Below, in pieces: positions 40,369 to 42,392 of a stretch of DNA of 64,000 nt. Within the stretch, counting starts at the first letter, position 1. Every line of letters starts with the position of its first letter. Position numbers and translations under genes: made by a program. The stretch comes from Eublepharis macularius (taxonomy: Eukaryota > Chordata > Lepidosauria > Squamata > Eublepharidae): contig NC_072795.1 of assembly GCF_028583425.1 (NCBI RefSeq), forward strand, positions 8,517,001 through 8,581,000. The letters are read 5' to 3'. The notes beneath the pieces were generated by a model. That model ran no database searches. It was not told where the DNA came from and saw nothing but the letters and a program-made list of their open reading frames with translations.

Positions 40369-42306
40369 TGCGCATGCGCACATGCACGCCCTTGCCACAC
40401 CAGGCTTTGCTACTAGTTAAATTATAAAACAGATGCTTTCTCCCAACCCTGGTGGGGTTGTTGTGGTGGGGAACAGCATGGCTTGTCTTCCTCCTATTCC
40501 AGCTTTTCCATTTACTTACCTGACTCCCAAAGCTGAACAAGTTCAAGTTATGTGTATTAAGCTAAAGACTTTGCATGTTCTTTTCCTCCCACCTGGGAAC
40601 CATAGTTCAATCTATAGTCATAGATTCAGAGAAGTTAGTCGTGTTAGTCTGTAGTAGCAAAATAGTAAAGAGTCCAGAGAACTGTGATTCTCGAAAGCTT
40701 ATGCTACAGTAAAGTTGGTTAGTCTTAAAGGTGCTACTGGACTCTTTACTATAGTTCAATCCAGTAAGTTCTGAGCATGTGCTGACACAATGAATGTTGC
40801 CAGCTGATTTATGCCATCTGCACAAGTGCATATACAGCAGCACATACATTTGCAATGTAGTGGATTTTAAATGACGCGTAATGTGCCCATAATATTTAGG
40901 CCATAATTCAGCTCAGCAAGCCATCAGTCTGTGAGCCGTTAGCAGCTAGATTACCAATCATAATGTTGAATATTACCACTGCCCAGGCAAGTCCAATCTC
41001 ATCAGAGCTCAAGAGTTAAGCAGAGTCAGCCTTGGTTAGTAATCGAATGGGAGACCTCCAAAGGAGACAAGAGTTGCAGAGGCAGGCAATGGCAAACCAC
41101 CTCTCTTAGTCTCTTGCCTTGAAAACCCCTAGAGGGGTCACCATAAGTCAGCTATGATGGCACTTCGCACCCAGTTGGATCTCTTAGATCCTTTCCACAG
41201 GTGAAAGGCTCTCATACCAACAAAGTACGACTTTCCTGCCTCCTGTTGAAACCCCAAGCCACCTCCAAATTGTTCTTTTGCTCTTCGGTCCTCAAGGGGA
41301 GCAGTGCGAGGTATTTTAGGTTGCAGAAGTCAGGTAAGGTAAAGGTAAAGGTAGTCCCCTGTGCAAGCACCGAGTCATTACTGACCCATGGGGGGATGTT
41401 GCATCATGACGTTTTCTTGGCAGACTTCTGTTACAGGGTGGTTTGCTATTGCTTTCCCCAGTCATCTACACTTTACCCCCAGGAACCTGGGTACTCATTT
41501 TACCAACCTCAAAAGGATGGAAGGCTGAGTCAACCTTGAGCCGGCAAGCTGAACCCGGCTTCCGCCAGGATAGAACTCAGGTCGTGAGCAGAGCTTGGGC
41601 TGCAGTACTGCAGCTTACCACTCTGCGCCACGGGGCCCTTAAGCGGACATCATGTGAGACAAGAAAATAACAGTCGATAGGCAGATATCCTCCTGTTGTG
41701 GAAAGGATATGATTTATCCAAGTAATTGCTTGTTTAAAATTGTAAAATTATCAGAGCAAACCTGGAGTACTCAGTTTGAGGAAGAAAAGGGAGTTGGGAA
41801 CTAGGTAAGCTCAATTTTTGAAAAATCTGTATGCAAGGTGAAATCATTCCTTAATTGCTCCCAAGCATTGAGGGTTTTTTTTAGAATGATGCATATCTAG
41901 TAATCCATGAGTTATCCCAACTTATAAGTTAAAAAAAAAGGAATCACTCAATATTCTGTAATTTTCTAGGTAAAATAATTACAAGGTTGATTTTAAAGAG
42001 GCTACAGTTAGAAGAGAACCTTCTCTCATTCTTTGCACAGTCTCATCAGTCCACTAGCCTTCACTGCCCACCATATAATTGCTCACTTGCTGTTTTCTTC
42101 CCATCTCATTTGCAGGAACTCGTGTGTGTCTGGGAGAGCAGCTGGCAAGGATTGAACTCTTTGTCTTCTTCACCAGTCTGCTGAGGACATTCACCTTTCG
42201 GATTCCAGAAGGAGAGAAAGAAATCAGCCTAGAGCCTGTTATAGGGTTCACAGTTCATCCTCCTTCTCAAAAGCTCTGTGCGGTTCCCCGCTCTGGTGCT
42301 TCATAA
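4047..42306 (+). CDS. Cytochrome P450 family 2 (CYP2J/CYP2K-like), complete gene, nine exons
   Basis: Coding exons: 4047-4229, 23843-24005, 28742-28891, 30412-30572, 30752-30928, 32480-32621, 38003-38190, 39443-39584, 42116-42306. Together they encode 498 residues plus stop, normal for microsomal P450s. Seen: an N-terminal anchor (about residues 4-24), YPPGP hinge (34-38), WKQQR in helix C (125-129), AGTDTT in helix I (302-307), EIQR in helix K (359-362), and the haem signature [10 protein letters not shown] with Cys440. All introns are GT..AG with CYP2-type phases. By family knowledge the product is an ER-membrane haem monooxygenase using NADPH-P450 reductase, acting on fatty acids or xenobiotics; the substrate here is unknown. 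An in-frame ATG at 3987 would add 20 residues, but the 4047 start puts the anchor at the N-terminus, like the neighbour at 51039. Nothing looks broken. Confidence 0.93.
4382..4645 (+). mobile_element. tRNA-derived MIR-like SINE
   Basis: Starts AGCCAGTTTGGTGTAGTGG and has a B-box-like GGGTTTGATTCCCC near 4432. The core TGGGTGACCTTGGGCTAGTC is like mammalian MIR/CORE-SINEs. The tail GGGCAGTATATAAATCGAAT ends in (TTG)n. The window holds at least seven full or near-full copies on both strands. Confidence 0.85.
4753..5384. mobile_element. Inverted-repeat element with about 200-bp arms
   Basis: The left arm (4753 to about 4965) and right arm (about 5183-5384) are near-identical inverted copies, both reading TGTCAGGATCTGCCATG from the outside. 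The left arm has an extra internal 21-bp duplication near 4775-4798. A 5-bp duplication CAAAT flanks it (4748-4752 and 5385-5389). The centre holds an AATAAA at 5104-5109. TG..CA ends, a 5-bp target duplication and a polyadenylation signal suggest a fossil derived from a long terminal repeat whose first half was copied in inverted form; a foldback DNA transposon is the alternative. Confidence 0.75.
5390..6394. other. Intron 1 stretch with no recognised gene
   Basis: Pyrimidine-rich from about 5540 to 5940, otherwise plain AT-rich sequence. Short open frames here lack recognisable domains. No repeat boundary could be defended. Confidence 0.4.
6395..6495. repeat. Unclassified dispersed repeat, copy 1
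   Basis: The segment TTTTAGGCTTCCCCGATGC through TCATTTTCAATCTTTTC recurs near 27719-27795 with only a few changes. Family unknown; it may be an edge of a larger unit. Confidence 0.5.
6496..7083. other. Intron 1 stretch with no recognised gene
   Basis: Nothing recognisable apart from a poly(G) run near 6645-6654. Confidence 0.4.
7085..7332 (-). mobile_element. tRNA-derived MIR-like SINE
   Basis: Minus-strand copy of the same SINE as 4382-4645: a (TAA)n tail at the left, ATACTGCCCTTCAGG, then GTGAGGTGGGTGGGGCTGAG, ending ACTACACCAAACTGGCTC. Confidence 0.85.
7518..8346. mobile_element. Non-autonomous hAT element (TAGAG family) with a SINE inside
   Basis: Ends are TAGAGGTAGGCAC and GGGCCCATCTCTA, flanked by exact 8-bp duplications GTTGTGAG at 7510-7517 and 8347-8354. 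The inside is GC-rich with repeated CAGCTGGAGCAAG- and GGCAGGGAAAGGGC-type blocks. The SINE at 7567-7830 inserted later. Its ends resemble those of the element at 14340-15055. Confidence 0.88.
7567..7830 (+). mobile_element. tRNA-derived MIR-like SINE nested in a hAT element
   Basis: Starts GCCAATTTGGTGTAGTGG, B-box-like GAGTTTGATTCCC, tail GGGCGGTCTATAAATTGAAT followed by (ATT)n. Confidence 0.85.
8355..9130. other. Intron 1 stretch with no recognised gene
   Basis: No exon or classifiable repeat. The open frames on both strands near 8840-9200 are mutually overlapping and lack motifs. Confidence 0.4.
9131..9246 (+). repeat. Penelope-type 3' tail repeat
   Basis: Contains CTCTGACTCTCGAAATCTTA, AAAATCTTGTTGGTCTTCAA and TAGACCAACATGGCTACCC, the short tail repeat that recurs through the window and resembles the 3' end of the Penelope-like element at 35758-36930. 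Confidence 0.6.
9247..10214. other. Intron 1 stretch with no recognised gene
   Basis: AT-rich, no recognised coding or RNA features. Confidence 0.4.
10215..10430. repeat. Probable MITE (ACCATGGTT family), copy 1
   Basis: Contains GTTCAGACATAACATAAAAC near the left end, AACCATGG/TTAACTACAG-type blocks and an inverted counterpart near 10395-10420. The same wording occurs at 32797-33112. Boundaries and superfamily are not resolved. Confidence 0.45.
10766..10968. repeat. Head-to-head inverted pair of Penelope-type tails
   Basis: The left half reads as the tail in minus orientation (CACCTTAAAGACCAACTAGA, then GAGCTTTCAAGAGTCAAAGC). The right half reads in plus orientation (CTGACTTTCGAAAGCTGATA, GTTGGTCTTTAAGGTGCTAT, ACCTGAAAC end). 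The two halves meet close to the CTGA..GAAA core near 10847-10851. Confidence 0.7.
10969..11250. other. Intron 1 stretch with no recognised gene
   Basis: Nothing recognisable; plain AT-rich sequence. Confidence 0.35.
11251..11374 (-). repeat. LINE/SINE 3' tail fragment
   Basis: TTTTATTTAGTATTTTGGATATTTC followed by CAGCGATTTACAAAATC is the inverted 3' tail of an L2/CR1-type or MIR-like unit. Its other part resumes after the inserted element, at 11806-11925. Confidence 0.5.
11383..11797. mobile_element. Non-autonomous hAT element (GGTTGCCAAGTC family) with internal direct repeats
   Basis: Ends TATGGTTGCCAAGTC and GACTTGGCACCCATA are inverted copies (14 of 15). Exact 8-bp duplications TAGATTAG flank it at 11375-11382 and 11798-11805. 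Inside, a block of about 32 bp built on GATGACATCACTTCCAAGAG is repeated about three times (11455-11552). Related pieces lie at 12180-12447, 31153-31500 and 57432-57605. Confidence 0.88.
11806..11925 (-). repeat. MIR-like SINE fragment
   Basis: GGGCTCAAGGTCACC, TTTGAACCCTCATCTCCCAG and TCTAACCACTACACTGCCCT are the inverted core and head of a tRNA-derived SINE, older than the main SINE family here. Confidence 0.6.
12007..12447. repeat. Repeat related to the GGTTGCCAAGTC hAT family, partial
   Basis: Shares GATGATGTCACTTCTGGGAA, GACATCATCGTGCTG and the terminal GGGAGTTGGCAGCCCTA with related copies. An internal imperfect palindrome spans about 12249-12325, with arms built on CTTTGCAGCAGG and CCTGCTGCAAAG. 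No target duplication was found, so the boundaries are approximate. Confidence 0.55.
12468..12552 (+). repeat. Tandem repeat, 20-bp unit, about four copies
   Basis: Unit TTAAGGAATGCCCTGTGCTC repeated with one to two changes per copy. There are no unique spacers, so it is a minisatellite, not a CRISPR array. Confidence 0.85.
12560..13218. other. Intron 1 stretch with no recognised gene
   Basis: No recognised feature. Confidence 0.4.
13219..13267. repeat. (GA)n microsatellite
   Basis: GAGAGA run of about 45 bp with one interruption. Confidence 0.9.
13392..13786. mobile_element. Tc1/mariner-like MITE, copy 1
   Basis: Terminal inverted repeats of about 30 bp: the left reads CACATTGCGAATTACCTGGG and the inverted right end reads CACGTTACAAAGTACCTAGG. 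A TA dinucleotide sits at each edge (13390-13391 and 13787-13788), the duplication expected for Tc1/mariner insertion. A second copy lies at 38573-38993. No transposase is encoded. Confidence 0.8.
13789..14331. other. Intron 1 stretch with no recognised gene
   Basis: No recognised feature. Confidence 0.4.
14340..15055. mobile_element. Non-autonomous hAT element (TAGACATGGGCACGAAC family)
   Basis: Left end TAGACATGGGCACGAACAG and right end CTGTGCTCATCTCTA are inverted relatives. Exact 8-bp duplications GTAAAGAC flank it at 14332-14339 and 15056-15063. Near the ends it carries repeated GAACA/TGTTC motifs, a subterminal-repeat pattern usual for hAT elements. It encodes no transposase. Confidence 0.88.
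15328..15587 (-). mobile_element. tRNA-derived MIR-like SINE
   Basis: Minus-strand copy: (AAC)n tail at the left, TACTGCCCTTCAGGACAAC, CCGTGAGGTGGGTGAGGCTG, ending CTATACCAAACTGGCTC. Confidence 0.85.
15600..15812 (+). mobile_element. LINE fragment (endonuclease to RT linker)
   Basis: The plus-strand frame contains [12 protein letters not shown] and a following MDQSLPRKV, resembling the GHTLDLVF...DH segment that ends the endonuclease domain of CR1/L2-type LINEs. It is short and degraded. Confidence 0.5.
15825..15843. repeat. (CA)n microsatellite
   Basis: Short ACACAC run. Confidence 0.85.
15850..16570. other. Intron 1 stretch with no recognised gene
   Basis: No recognised domain. It may be the degraded upstream part of the LINE that follows at 16573, but the translations are not informative. 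Confidence 0.35.
16573..17446 (+). mobile_element. LINE, C-terminal region after the reverse transcriptase
   Basis: An open frame of about 300 residues with [84 protein letters not shown] and HILFRCPKY. The last part spaces Cys and His like a terminal zinc-knuckle (CxC...HxxxxC). It matches the post-RT region of non-LTR retrotransposon polyproteins, though I cannot name the clade. Uninterrupted length suggests relatively recent insertion. It is not a host gene: no introns, and it lies in the P450 intron. Confidence 0.65.
17465..17595 (-). repeat. Old MIR-like SINE fragment
   Basis: CACAACCCTGTGAAGTTGG, GACTGGCCCACAGTCACCCA and ACTACTACACCACACTGTC form an inverted, diverged tRNA-SINE. Confidence 0.6.
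17600..18194. other. Intron 1 stretch with no recognised gene
   Basis: No recognised feature. Confidence 0.4.
18195..18345 (+). repeat. Old MIR-like SINE tail
   Basis: CCTACCTCTCAGGGTTGTTG, GTGAGGATAATATAGAGG and AAAGGCAGTATATAAATTA match a CORE-SINE/L2-type tail. The head is missing. Confidence 0.55.
18350..18835. other. Purine-rich intron stretch with no recognised gene
   Basis: GA-rich on the plus strand from about 18360 to 18730. The open frames here are low-complexity artefacts. Confidence 0.4.
19331..19566. mobile_element. PIF/Harbinger-like palindromic MITE
   Basis: The whole 236-bp unit is an imperfect palindrome folding at about 19455, where CGTGGCACCACG sits. Ends are GGCCGTTTCCCCAC and GTGTGGAAATGGTC. 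A TTA trinucleotide is present at both edges (19328-19330 and 19567-19569), as expected for Harbinger insertions. Confidence 0.75.
19570..20100. other. Intron 1 stretch with no recognised gene
   Basis: No recognised feature, apart from a poly(C) run near 19581-19590. Confidence 0.4.
20101..21085 (-). mobile_element. Penelope-like element, 3' part with GIY-YIG endonuclease
   Basis: On the minus strand an open frame at 20296-20976 encodes the GIY-YIG nuclease: [20 protein letters not shown], then [12 protein letters not shown] and [17 protein letters not shown]. This architecture (Penelope RT plus GIY-YIG) defines Penelope-like elements. It is about 98% identical by eye to 43757-44700, so the family was active recently. 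The copy stops abruptly at 21085, where L1 sequence begins. The 3' end lies at 20101 (plus-strand TGTATTGTCGAAGGC). Confidence 0.88.
21086..22450 (-). mobile_element. L1 LINE fragment: ORF1 and start of ORF2 endonuclease
   Basis: The minus strand shows an ORF1 start MSQGTRKRS near 22450 and an L1 ORF1 C-terminal domain at 21732-22085 ([53 protein letters not shown]). Then comes the beginning of ORF2 endonuclease near 21400-21570 ([20 protein letters not shown]). Frames are interrupted. The copy ends where the Penelope element begins, so it is truncated at its 3' side. Confidence 0.78.
22451..22920. other. AT-rich stretch, possible L1 5' leader
   Basis: Lies just upstream of the L1 ORF1 start in element orientation and has no other identity. 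Confidence 0.35.
22921..23000 (-). repeat. L2/CR1-type LINE tail
   Basis: (TTTTA)n followed by TATTCTGCCTTCCCCGCAAG and CAGGCTCAGGGTGG is the inverted 3' tail of an L2-type LINE. Confidence 0.55.
23001..23640. other. Intron 1 stretch with no recognised gene
   Basis: No recognised feature. Confidence 0.4.
23641..23810 (-). repeat. Penelope-type tail fragment followed by a MIR-like fragment
   Basis: TTTGAGTCCAGTAGCACCTT and AAAGACCAC (23653-23685) are the inverted tail repeat. CTCCAGCTCCCCAGCTGTAT through GAGAGGTATATAAGCACAAT (23691-23790) is a diverged SINE or L2 tail. Both end shortly before exon 2. Confidence 0.5.
23843..24005 (+). CDS. P450 exon 2
   Basis: A 163-bp exon, the standard CYP2 exon-2 length. 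It encodes [17 protein letters not shown] onward through [10 protein letters not shown]. Acceptor TGGCAG, donor GTAAGT, in phase 0 and out phase 1. It was found by translation because it is too short and internal to stand out as an open frame. Confidence 0.93.
24006..24985. other. Intron 2 stretch with no recognised gene
   Basis: AT-rich. A 14-bp direct repeat GAAACACATGGAGG flanks an A-rich tract between about 24414 and 24489. No coding signal. Confidence 0.4.
25001..25886. mobile_element. Retroposon-like element with 166-bp inverted arms and 15-bp target duplication
   Basis: The left arm 25001-25166 and right arm 25691-25856 are inverted copies, about 96% identical by eye. The unit is flanked by an exact 15-bp direct repeat CTGGGGAAGAGAGCA (24986-25000 and 25887-25901). 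The right side carries 30 bp (25857-25886) beyond the arm that the left side lacks. The spacer contains AACCAAAACGGC and CAGGAACCGGTCTGTCC, and a small hAT element inserted later. The long target duplication and asymmetric arms fit retroposition with internal inversion better than a cut-and-paste transposon. Family not identified; Penelope-like is a guess. Confidence 0.75.
25529..25664. mobile_element. Short non-autonomous hAT element (CAGGGCTTTTTTTC family), copy 1
   Basis: Perfect ends CAGGGCTTTTTTTC and GAAAAAAAGCCCTG, 136 bp. Exact 8-bp duplications CTGCTCCT at 25521-25528 and 25665-25672. A longer relative is at 37399-37646. Confidence 0.93.
25902..26405. other. Intron 2 stretch with no recognised gene
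   Basis: No recognised feature. Confidence 0.4.
26409..26695 (+). mobile_element. tRNA-derived MIR-like SINE with expanded (ATT)n tail
   Basis: Starts AGCCAGTTTGATGTAGTGG, core TGGGTGACCTTGGGCTAGTC, tail GGGTGATATAAATTGAATG followed by about 55 bp of (ATT)n. Confidence 0.85.
26757..26850 (+). repeat. SINE tail fragment with (GTT)n
   Basis: ACTGCTGTGAGTCGGCATTC and GGTCGGTATATAAATGGATT followed by (GTT)n match the 3' half of the main SINE. The head is missing. Confidence 0.65.
27163..27378. mobile_element. MITE (GTTTGCCAACCTCC family), copy 1
   Basis: Reads GGTTTGCCAACCTCCGGG at the left and AATTTACCAACCTGGAGCTC at the right, with GGAGATCTCCCAGAATTACA and TGGCATTATATGCTGCTGTG inside. Other copies: 27808-28012 and the split copy at 42393-43277. 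The ends are inverted relatives of CCAACCTCC, suggesting a DNA transposon; no clean target duplication was seen. Confidence 0.65.
27382..27678 (-). mobile_element. tRNA-derived MIR-like SINE with (ATC)n tail
   Basis: Minus-strand copy with about 60 bp of (ATC)n at its 3' end, then TATATACCACCCTTCAGG, ending CTACACCAAACTGGCTG. It abuts or interrupts the right end of the MITE at 27163. Confidence 0.85.
27715..27795. repeat. Unclassified dispersed repeat, copy 2
   Basis: TTTTAGGCTTCTCTATGCAA through TCATTTTCAATCTTTTTT matches 6395-6495. Confidence 0.5.
27808..28012. mobile_element. MITE (GTTTGCCAACCTCC family), copy 2
   Basis: TCCAACCTCCAGGTGG, GGAGATCTCTCACAATTCCA, TGGCATTATACCCTGCTGTG and TTTCCCAACCCAGAGTTGG follow the same order as 27163-27378. 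Confidence 0.65.
28080..28340. repeat. Dispersed reptile-type repeat, unclassified
   Basis: AATTAGACCATAGTCCATG, TCTAGCATCCTGTAGCACAC and GGAGGGCCATGAAACAAGGG resemble a common amniote interspersed repeat (the form usually reads CAGACCAAAGGTCCATCTAG). Family and strand not settled. Confidence 0.45.
28430..28626 (+). mobile_element. BovB/RTE LINE, 3' end fragment
   Basis: The plus-strand wording [17 protein letters not shown] then a TTTTGGAGGTCTTTCATTCA segment and the tail GGTGACTTGATGGCACATAA match the end of the BovB copy at 2318-2752 in opposite orientation. Confidence 0.7.
28742..28891 (+). CDS. P450 exon 3 (helix C)
   Basis: A 150-bp exon encoding [17 protein letters not shown] and [15 protein letters not shown]. 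The WKQQR motif contacts a haem propionate in known P450s. Acceptor CTTTAG. The donor reads GTATTT, weaker than the others, because an L2 LINE tail begins right at the exon edge. Confidence 0.92.
28893..29330 (-). mobile_element. L2-type LINE 3' end abutting exon 3
   Basis: Starts with inverted tail TATTTATTTATTGC and TATTCCGCCCTCCCCACAAG. The minus strand encodes [18 protein letters not shown]-like and TWWNALS wording typical of the L2 C-terminus. Its left edge coincides with the splice donor of P450 exon 3, so the donor's downstream bases come from the LINE tail. Confidence 0.75.
29331..29904. other. Intron 3 stretch with no recognised gene
   Basis: No recognised feature. Confidence 0.4.
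29905..30300 (-). mobile_element. L2-type LINE 3' end
   Basis: Inverted tail (ATTC)n, TTTCTAAACCGCCCATCCTC, then on the minus strand [20 protein letters not shown] and WNALS. It is a separate insertion from 28893-29330, at about 110 bp before exon 4. Confidence 0.75.
30412..30572 (+). CDS. P450 exon 4
   Basis: A 161-bp exon encoding [19 protein letters not shown] and [13 protein letters not shown], the conserved VSNVIC/FGxRF segment of CYP2 enzymes. Acceptor TTTCAG, donor GTGAGT, out phase 0. The intron after it is only 179 bp. Confidence 0.93.
30752..30928 (+). CDS. P450 exon 5
   Basis: A 177-bp exon, the family's usual length. It encodes [18 protein letters not shown] and [15 protein letters not shown], aligned with the YNxFPxxxxxxPGPHxx and RDFxDxYL segments of CYP2J/2K proteins. 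Phase 0 at both ends; acceptor CTGCAG, donor GTAAGT. Confidence 0.93.
31066..31152 (-). repeat. Penelope-type tail repeat
   Basis: TTTGAGTCCCGTGGCACCTT, TTTTTAGGGTATAAGCATTG and GGCAAAGCTCCCTTCTTCAT are the inverted tail with its CTGAAG/GAAA-type core degraded. Confidence 0.55.
31153..31500. repeat. Repeat related to the GGTTGCCAAGTC hAT family, partial
   Basis: Two blocks built on GATGATGTCACTTCTGGAAG and its inverted partner GTGATATCATCATGTTG. No target duplication found. Confidence 0.45.
31501..32140 (+). mobile_element. LTR-element end and leader, broken fossil (tentative)
   Basis: AATAAA at 31806-31811 followed about 130 bp later by a primer-site-like TGGTGGCAGCG at 31940. This is the order expected at a 5' LTR and leader of an LTR retrotransposon. 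No coding domain or second terminal repeat is visible. It looks like a broken fragment. Confidence 0.35.
32170..32400 (+). mobile_element. CR1-type LINE endonuclease fragment
   Basis: The plus-strand frame encodes [16 protein letters not shown] and [14 protein letters not shown], the conserved middle of the CR1/L3 AP-endonuclease (TETW...GGGVALYV). It ends about 80 bp before exon 6. Confidence 0.75.
32480..32621 (+). CDS. P450 exon 6 (oxygen-activating helix I)
   Basis: A 142-bp exon encoding [20 protein letters not shown] followed by [25 protein letters not shown] carries the acid-threonine pair used in proton delivery to bound oxygen. Acceptor CAACAG, donor GTAAGA. Confidence 0.93.
32640..32796. 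repeat. Short local duplication
   Basis: GTATCAGTATCTAATATCATAC and GTATCAGTATCTAATATGATAC-type sequences occur twice within about 70 bp, each followed by ATTGTTA. Confidence 0.6.
32797..33112. repeat. Probable MITE (ACCATGGTT family), copy 2
   Basis: TTCAGACGTAACAGAAAAAA at the left and AAACCATGGTTTTGTGTTAT near the right are inverted relatives. Shares several blocks with 10215-10430. Confidence 0.5.
33117..33346 (+). mobile_element. tRNA-derived MIR-like SINE
   Basis: Starts ACCAGTTTAGTGTAGTGG, B-box-like GGGTTTGATTCCCC, tail GGGTGGTATATAAATCGATT. It is followed by a very long pyrimidine-rich microsatellite. Confidence 0.85.
33347..33812 (+). repeat. Pyrimidine-rich (TTC/TTG)n microsatellite grown from a SINE tail
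   Basis: About 465 bp of TTC, TTG and TTT trinucleotides, with a short GATGATGACAACGATGACG purine-containing island near 33466-33500. Open frames on both strands are low-complexity artefacts. Confidence 0.85.
33813..34824. other. Intron 6 stretch with no recognised gene
   Basis: Pyrimidine-rich to about 34290 and unremarkable after. Overlapping frames in several registers show no conserved motif. Confidence 0.4.
34825..35025. repeat. Possible hAT-type repeat fragment
   Basis: CAGGAGTCCGCAACGTGGTG and GGCGCCATGGCACCCTCCGA resemble the left part of a widespread reptile hAT repeat. The right boundary is unclear and the next repeat may be inserted in it. Confidence 0.4.
35026..35192. repeat. 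Head-to-head inverted pair of Penelope-type tails
   Basis: 35036-35115 reads as the tail in minus orientation (GAGTCCAGTGGCACCTTACA, GTAAGCTTTTGGGAATCAGA, CTCCCTCCTTCAGGTC). 35133-35190 reads as the terminal part in plus orientation (CTGGACTCAAATCCTGTTG, CTAACATAGCTGCCTACC, TGAAAC). Confidence 0.65.
35193..35757. other. Intron 6 stretch, repeat-like but unclassified
   Basis: Contains three near-repeats of GCCATTTTGTGG between 35365 and 35420. The part next to 35758 is probably upstream sequence of the Penelope-like element. Confidence 0.35.
35758..36930 (+). mobile_element. Second Penelope-like family: GIY-YIG region and 3' tail
   Basis: The open frame 35758-36474 ends in a GIY-YIG domain ([46 protein letters not shown]), clearly different from the copies at 20101 and 43757. 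The upstream RT is missing, so this is a 5'-truncated copy. The 3' region carries the terminal motif TACTACAGACTAACACGGC twice, near 36635 and 36902, and a hammerhead-like CTGATGA..GAAA core at 36813-36839. The tail repeats scattered through the window resemble this 3' end. Confidence 0.8.
36813..36850 (+). ncRNA. Hammerhead-ribozyme-like core in the Penelope 3' region
   Basis: CTGATGA at 36813-36819, a perfect 5-bp stem II (GAGAA at 36821-36825 with TTCTC at 36831-36835), then GAAA at 36836-36839, a tiny possible stem III (GC-TTAT-GC) and TA. This is the order of a hammerhead core with a minimal stem III, as known for Penelope-like elements. The closing stem I is not convincing in this copy, so activity is doubtful. 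Confidence 0.5.
36935..37324. other. Intron 6 stretch with no recognised gene
   Basis: No recognised feature. Confidence 0.4.
37326..37785 (+). mobile_element. 5S-rRNA-derived SINE, split by a hAT element
   Basis: The left part reads CCTGATCTCATCAGATCTTG, GAAGCTAAGCAGGGTCAGT, TAGTATTTGGATGGGAG, which is the internal-promoter half of 5S rRNA. After the inserted element it resumes at GATGGGAGACCACC and continues into a non-5S body (CAGGCAATGGCAAACCACCT, TTGCCTTGAAAATTCTACAG, CAACTTGACAGCACTT). It is a SINE, not an rRNA gene. A second copy lies at 40987-41168. Confidence 0.85.
37399..37646. mobile_element. Non-autonomous hAT element (CAGGGCTTTTTTTC family), copy 2
   Basis: Perfect 14-bp ends as in 25529-25664, 248 bp long. 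The 8-bp duplication GATGGGAG (37391-37398 and 37647-37654) is made from the 5S promoter sequence itself, proving insertion into the SINE. Confidence 0.94.
38003..38190 (+). CDS. P450 exon 7 (helix K, ExxR)
   Basis: A 188-bp exon encoding [25 protein letters not shown] and [22 protein letters not shown] is the invariant ExxR pair that locks the haem pocket. Acceptor CCTTAG, donor GTACAA. Intron 6 before it is 5.4 kb and contains a Penelope-like element and a split 5S SINE. Confidence 0.93.
38200..38570. other. Intron 7 stretch with no recognised gene
   Basis: No recognised feature. Confidence 0.4.
38573..38993. mobile_element. Tc1/mariner-like MITE, copy 2
   Basis: Same family and order of blocks as 13392-13786 (AATTACCTGGGGGTGCTCAA, GTGTGGTCCTCAATTCACGT, GAAACTGTCAAGATCTGCAT, GAGGAGGAACTGATATTG-like). 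TA at 38571-38572 and 38994-38995. The outer flanks GGAAA/TTTCC extend the symmetry. Confidence 0.8.
38996..39442. other. Intron 7 stretch with no recognised gene
   Basis: No recognised feature. A tandem GTATCCTTCT pair occurs near 39302-39322. Confidence 0.4.
39443..39584 (+). CDS. P450 exon 8
   Basis: A 142-bp exon encoding [32 protein letters not shown] and FLPFGAG, the first half of the haem loop. FNPNHFLD is the CYP2 form of the PERF-type motif. The DKDGKFV wording is closer to CYP2K- than to mammalian CYP2J-type sequences as I remember them. Acceptor TTGTAG, donor GTAAAT. Confidence 0.93.
39850..40425. repeat. GC-rich, CpG-rich island in intron 8, probably a repeat
   Basis: Markedly richer in GC and CpG than its surroundings, with several overlapping open frames on both strands and a (CT)16 run at 40331-40362. 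A palindromic TGCGCATGCGCA (NRF1-type site) lies at 40369-40380. The edges (CTACTATATAATTCCC and GCTACTAGTTAAATTATA) hint at inverted ends, so I favour an unclassified MITE over a gene or promoter. Confidence 0.4.
40613..40750. mobile_element. Head-to-head inverted pair of Penelope-type tails with target duplication
   Basis: The left 45 bp reads as the terminus in minus orientation (GTGTTAGTCTGTAGTAGCAA). The rest reads in plus orientation (TGTGATTCTCGAAAGC, TTATGCTACAGTAAAGTTGG, GGTGCTACTGGACTCTTTAC). An exact 11-bp direct repeat ATAGTTCAATC flanks the pair (40602-40612 and 40751-40761), so the inverted pair arrived as one insertion. Confidence 0.82.
40987..41168 (+). mobile_element. 5S-rRNA-derived SINE, copy 2
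   Basis: CCAATCTCATCAGAGCTC, AGTTAAGCAGAGTCAG, GGTTAGTAATCGAATGGGAG, then the SINE body GGCAATGGCAAACCACCTCT and TTGCCTTGAAAACCCC, TCAGCTATGATGGCACTT. More diverged from 5S than the copy at 37326. Confidence 0.8.
41333..41642 (-). mobile_element. tRNA-derived SINE of a second family
   Basis: In minus orientation it begins GGCCCCGTGGCGCAGAGTGG, a tRNA-like head with A box, followed by a B-box-like GAGTTCTATCCTGG. It ends in the plus-strand repeat GGTAAAGGTAAAGGTAG. Conserved body includes GGTGGTTTGCTATTGC and CATCATGACGTTTTCTTGG in plus reading. Distinct from the MIR-like SINE. Confidence 0.75.
42116..42306 (+). CDS. P450 exon 9 (haem cysteine and C-terminus)
   Basis: Encodes the rest of the haem loop with TRVCLG (thiolate Cys440), then [16 protein letters not shown], the GEKEISLEP segment and the C-terminus [10 protein letters not shown], ending with TAA at 42304-42306. 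Acceptor TTGCAG. I found no canonical AATAAA in the first 800 bases after the stop; the first lies in an L2 tail near 43144. Confidence 0.93.
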
Positions 42307-42392
42307 GCCACTAAAATAAGACTGGTTGATTCATTATTGTTGATTTCTCATTCATTCTTTTTCTCTGGAGCTGACTCTGTGCTGTGACTTTG

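Noticed and set aside
39791-40546. Possible novel gene in the GC-rich block of intron 8
   Set aside because: Five frames overlap on both strands with no shared domain, no splice context and no start context; composition explains them.
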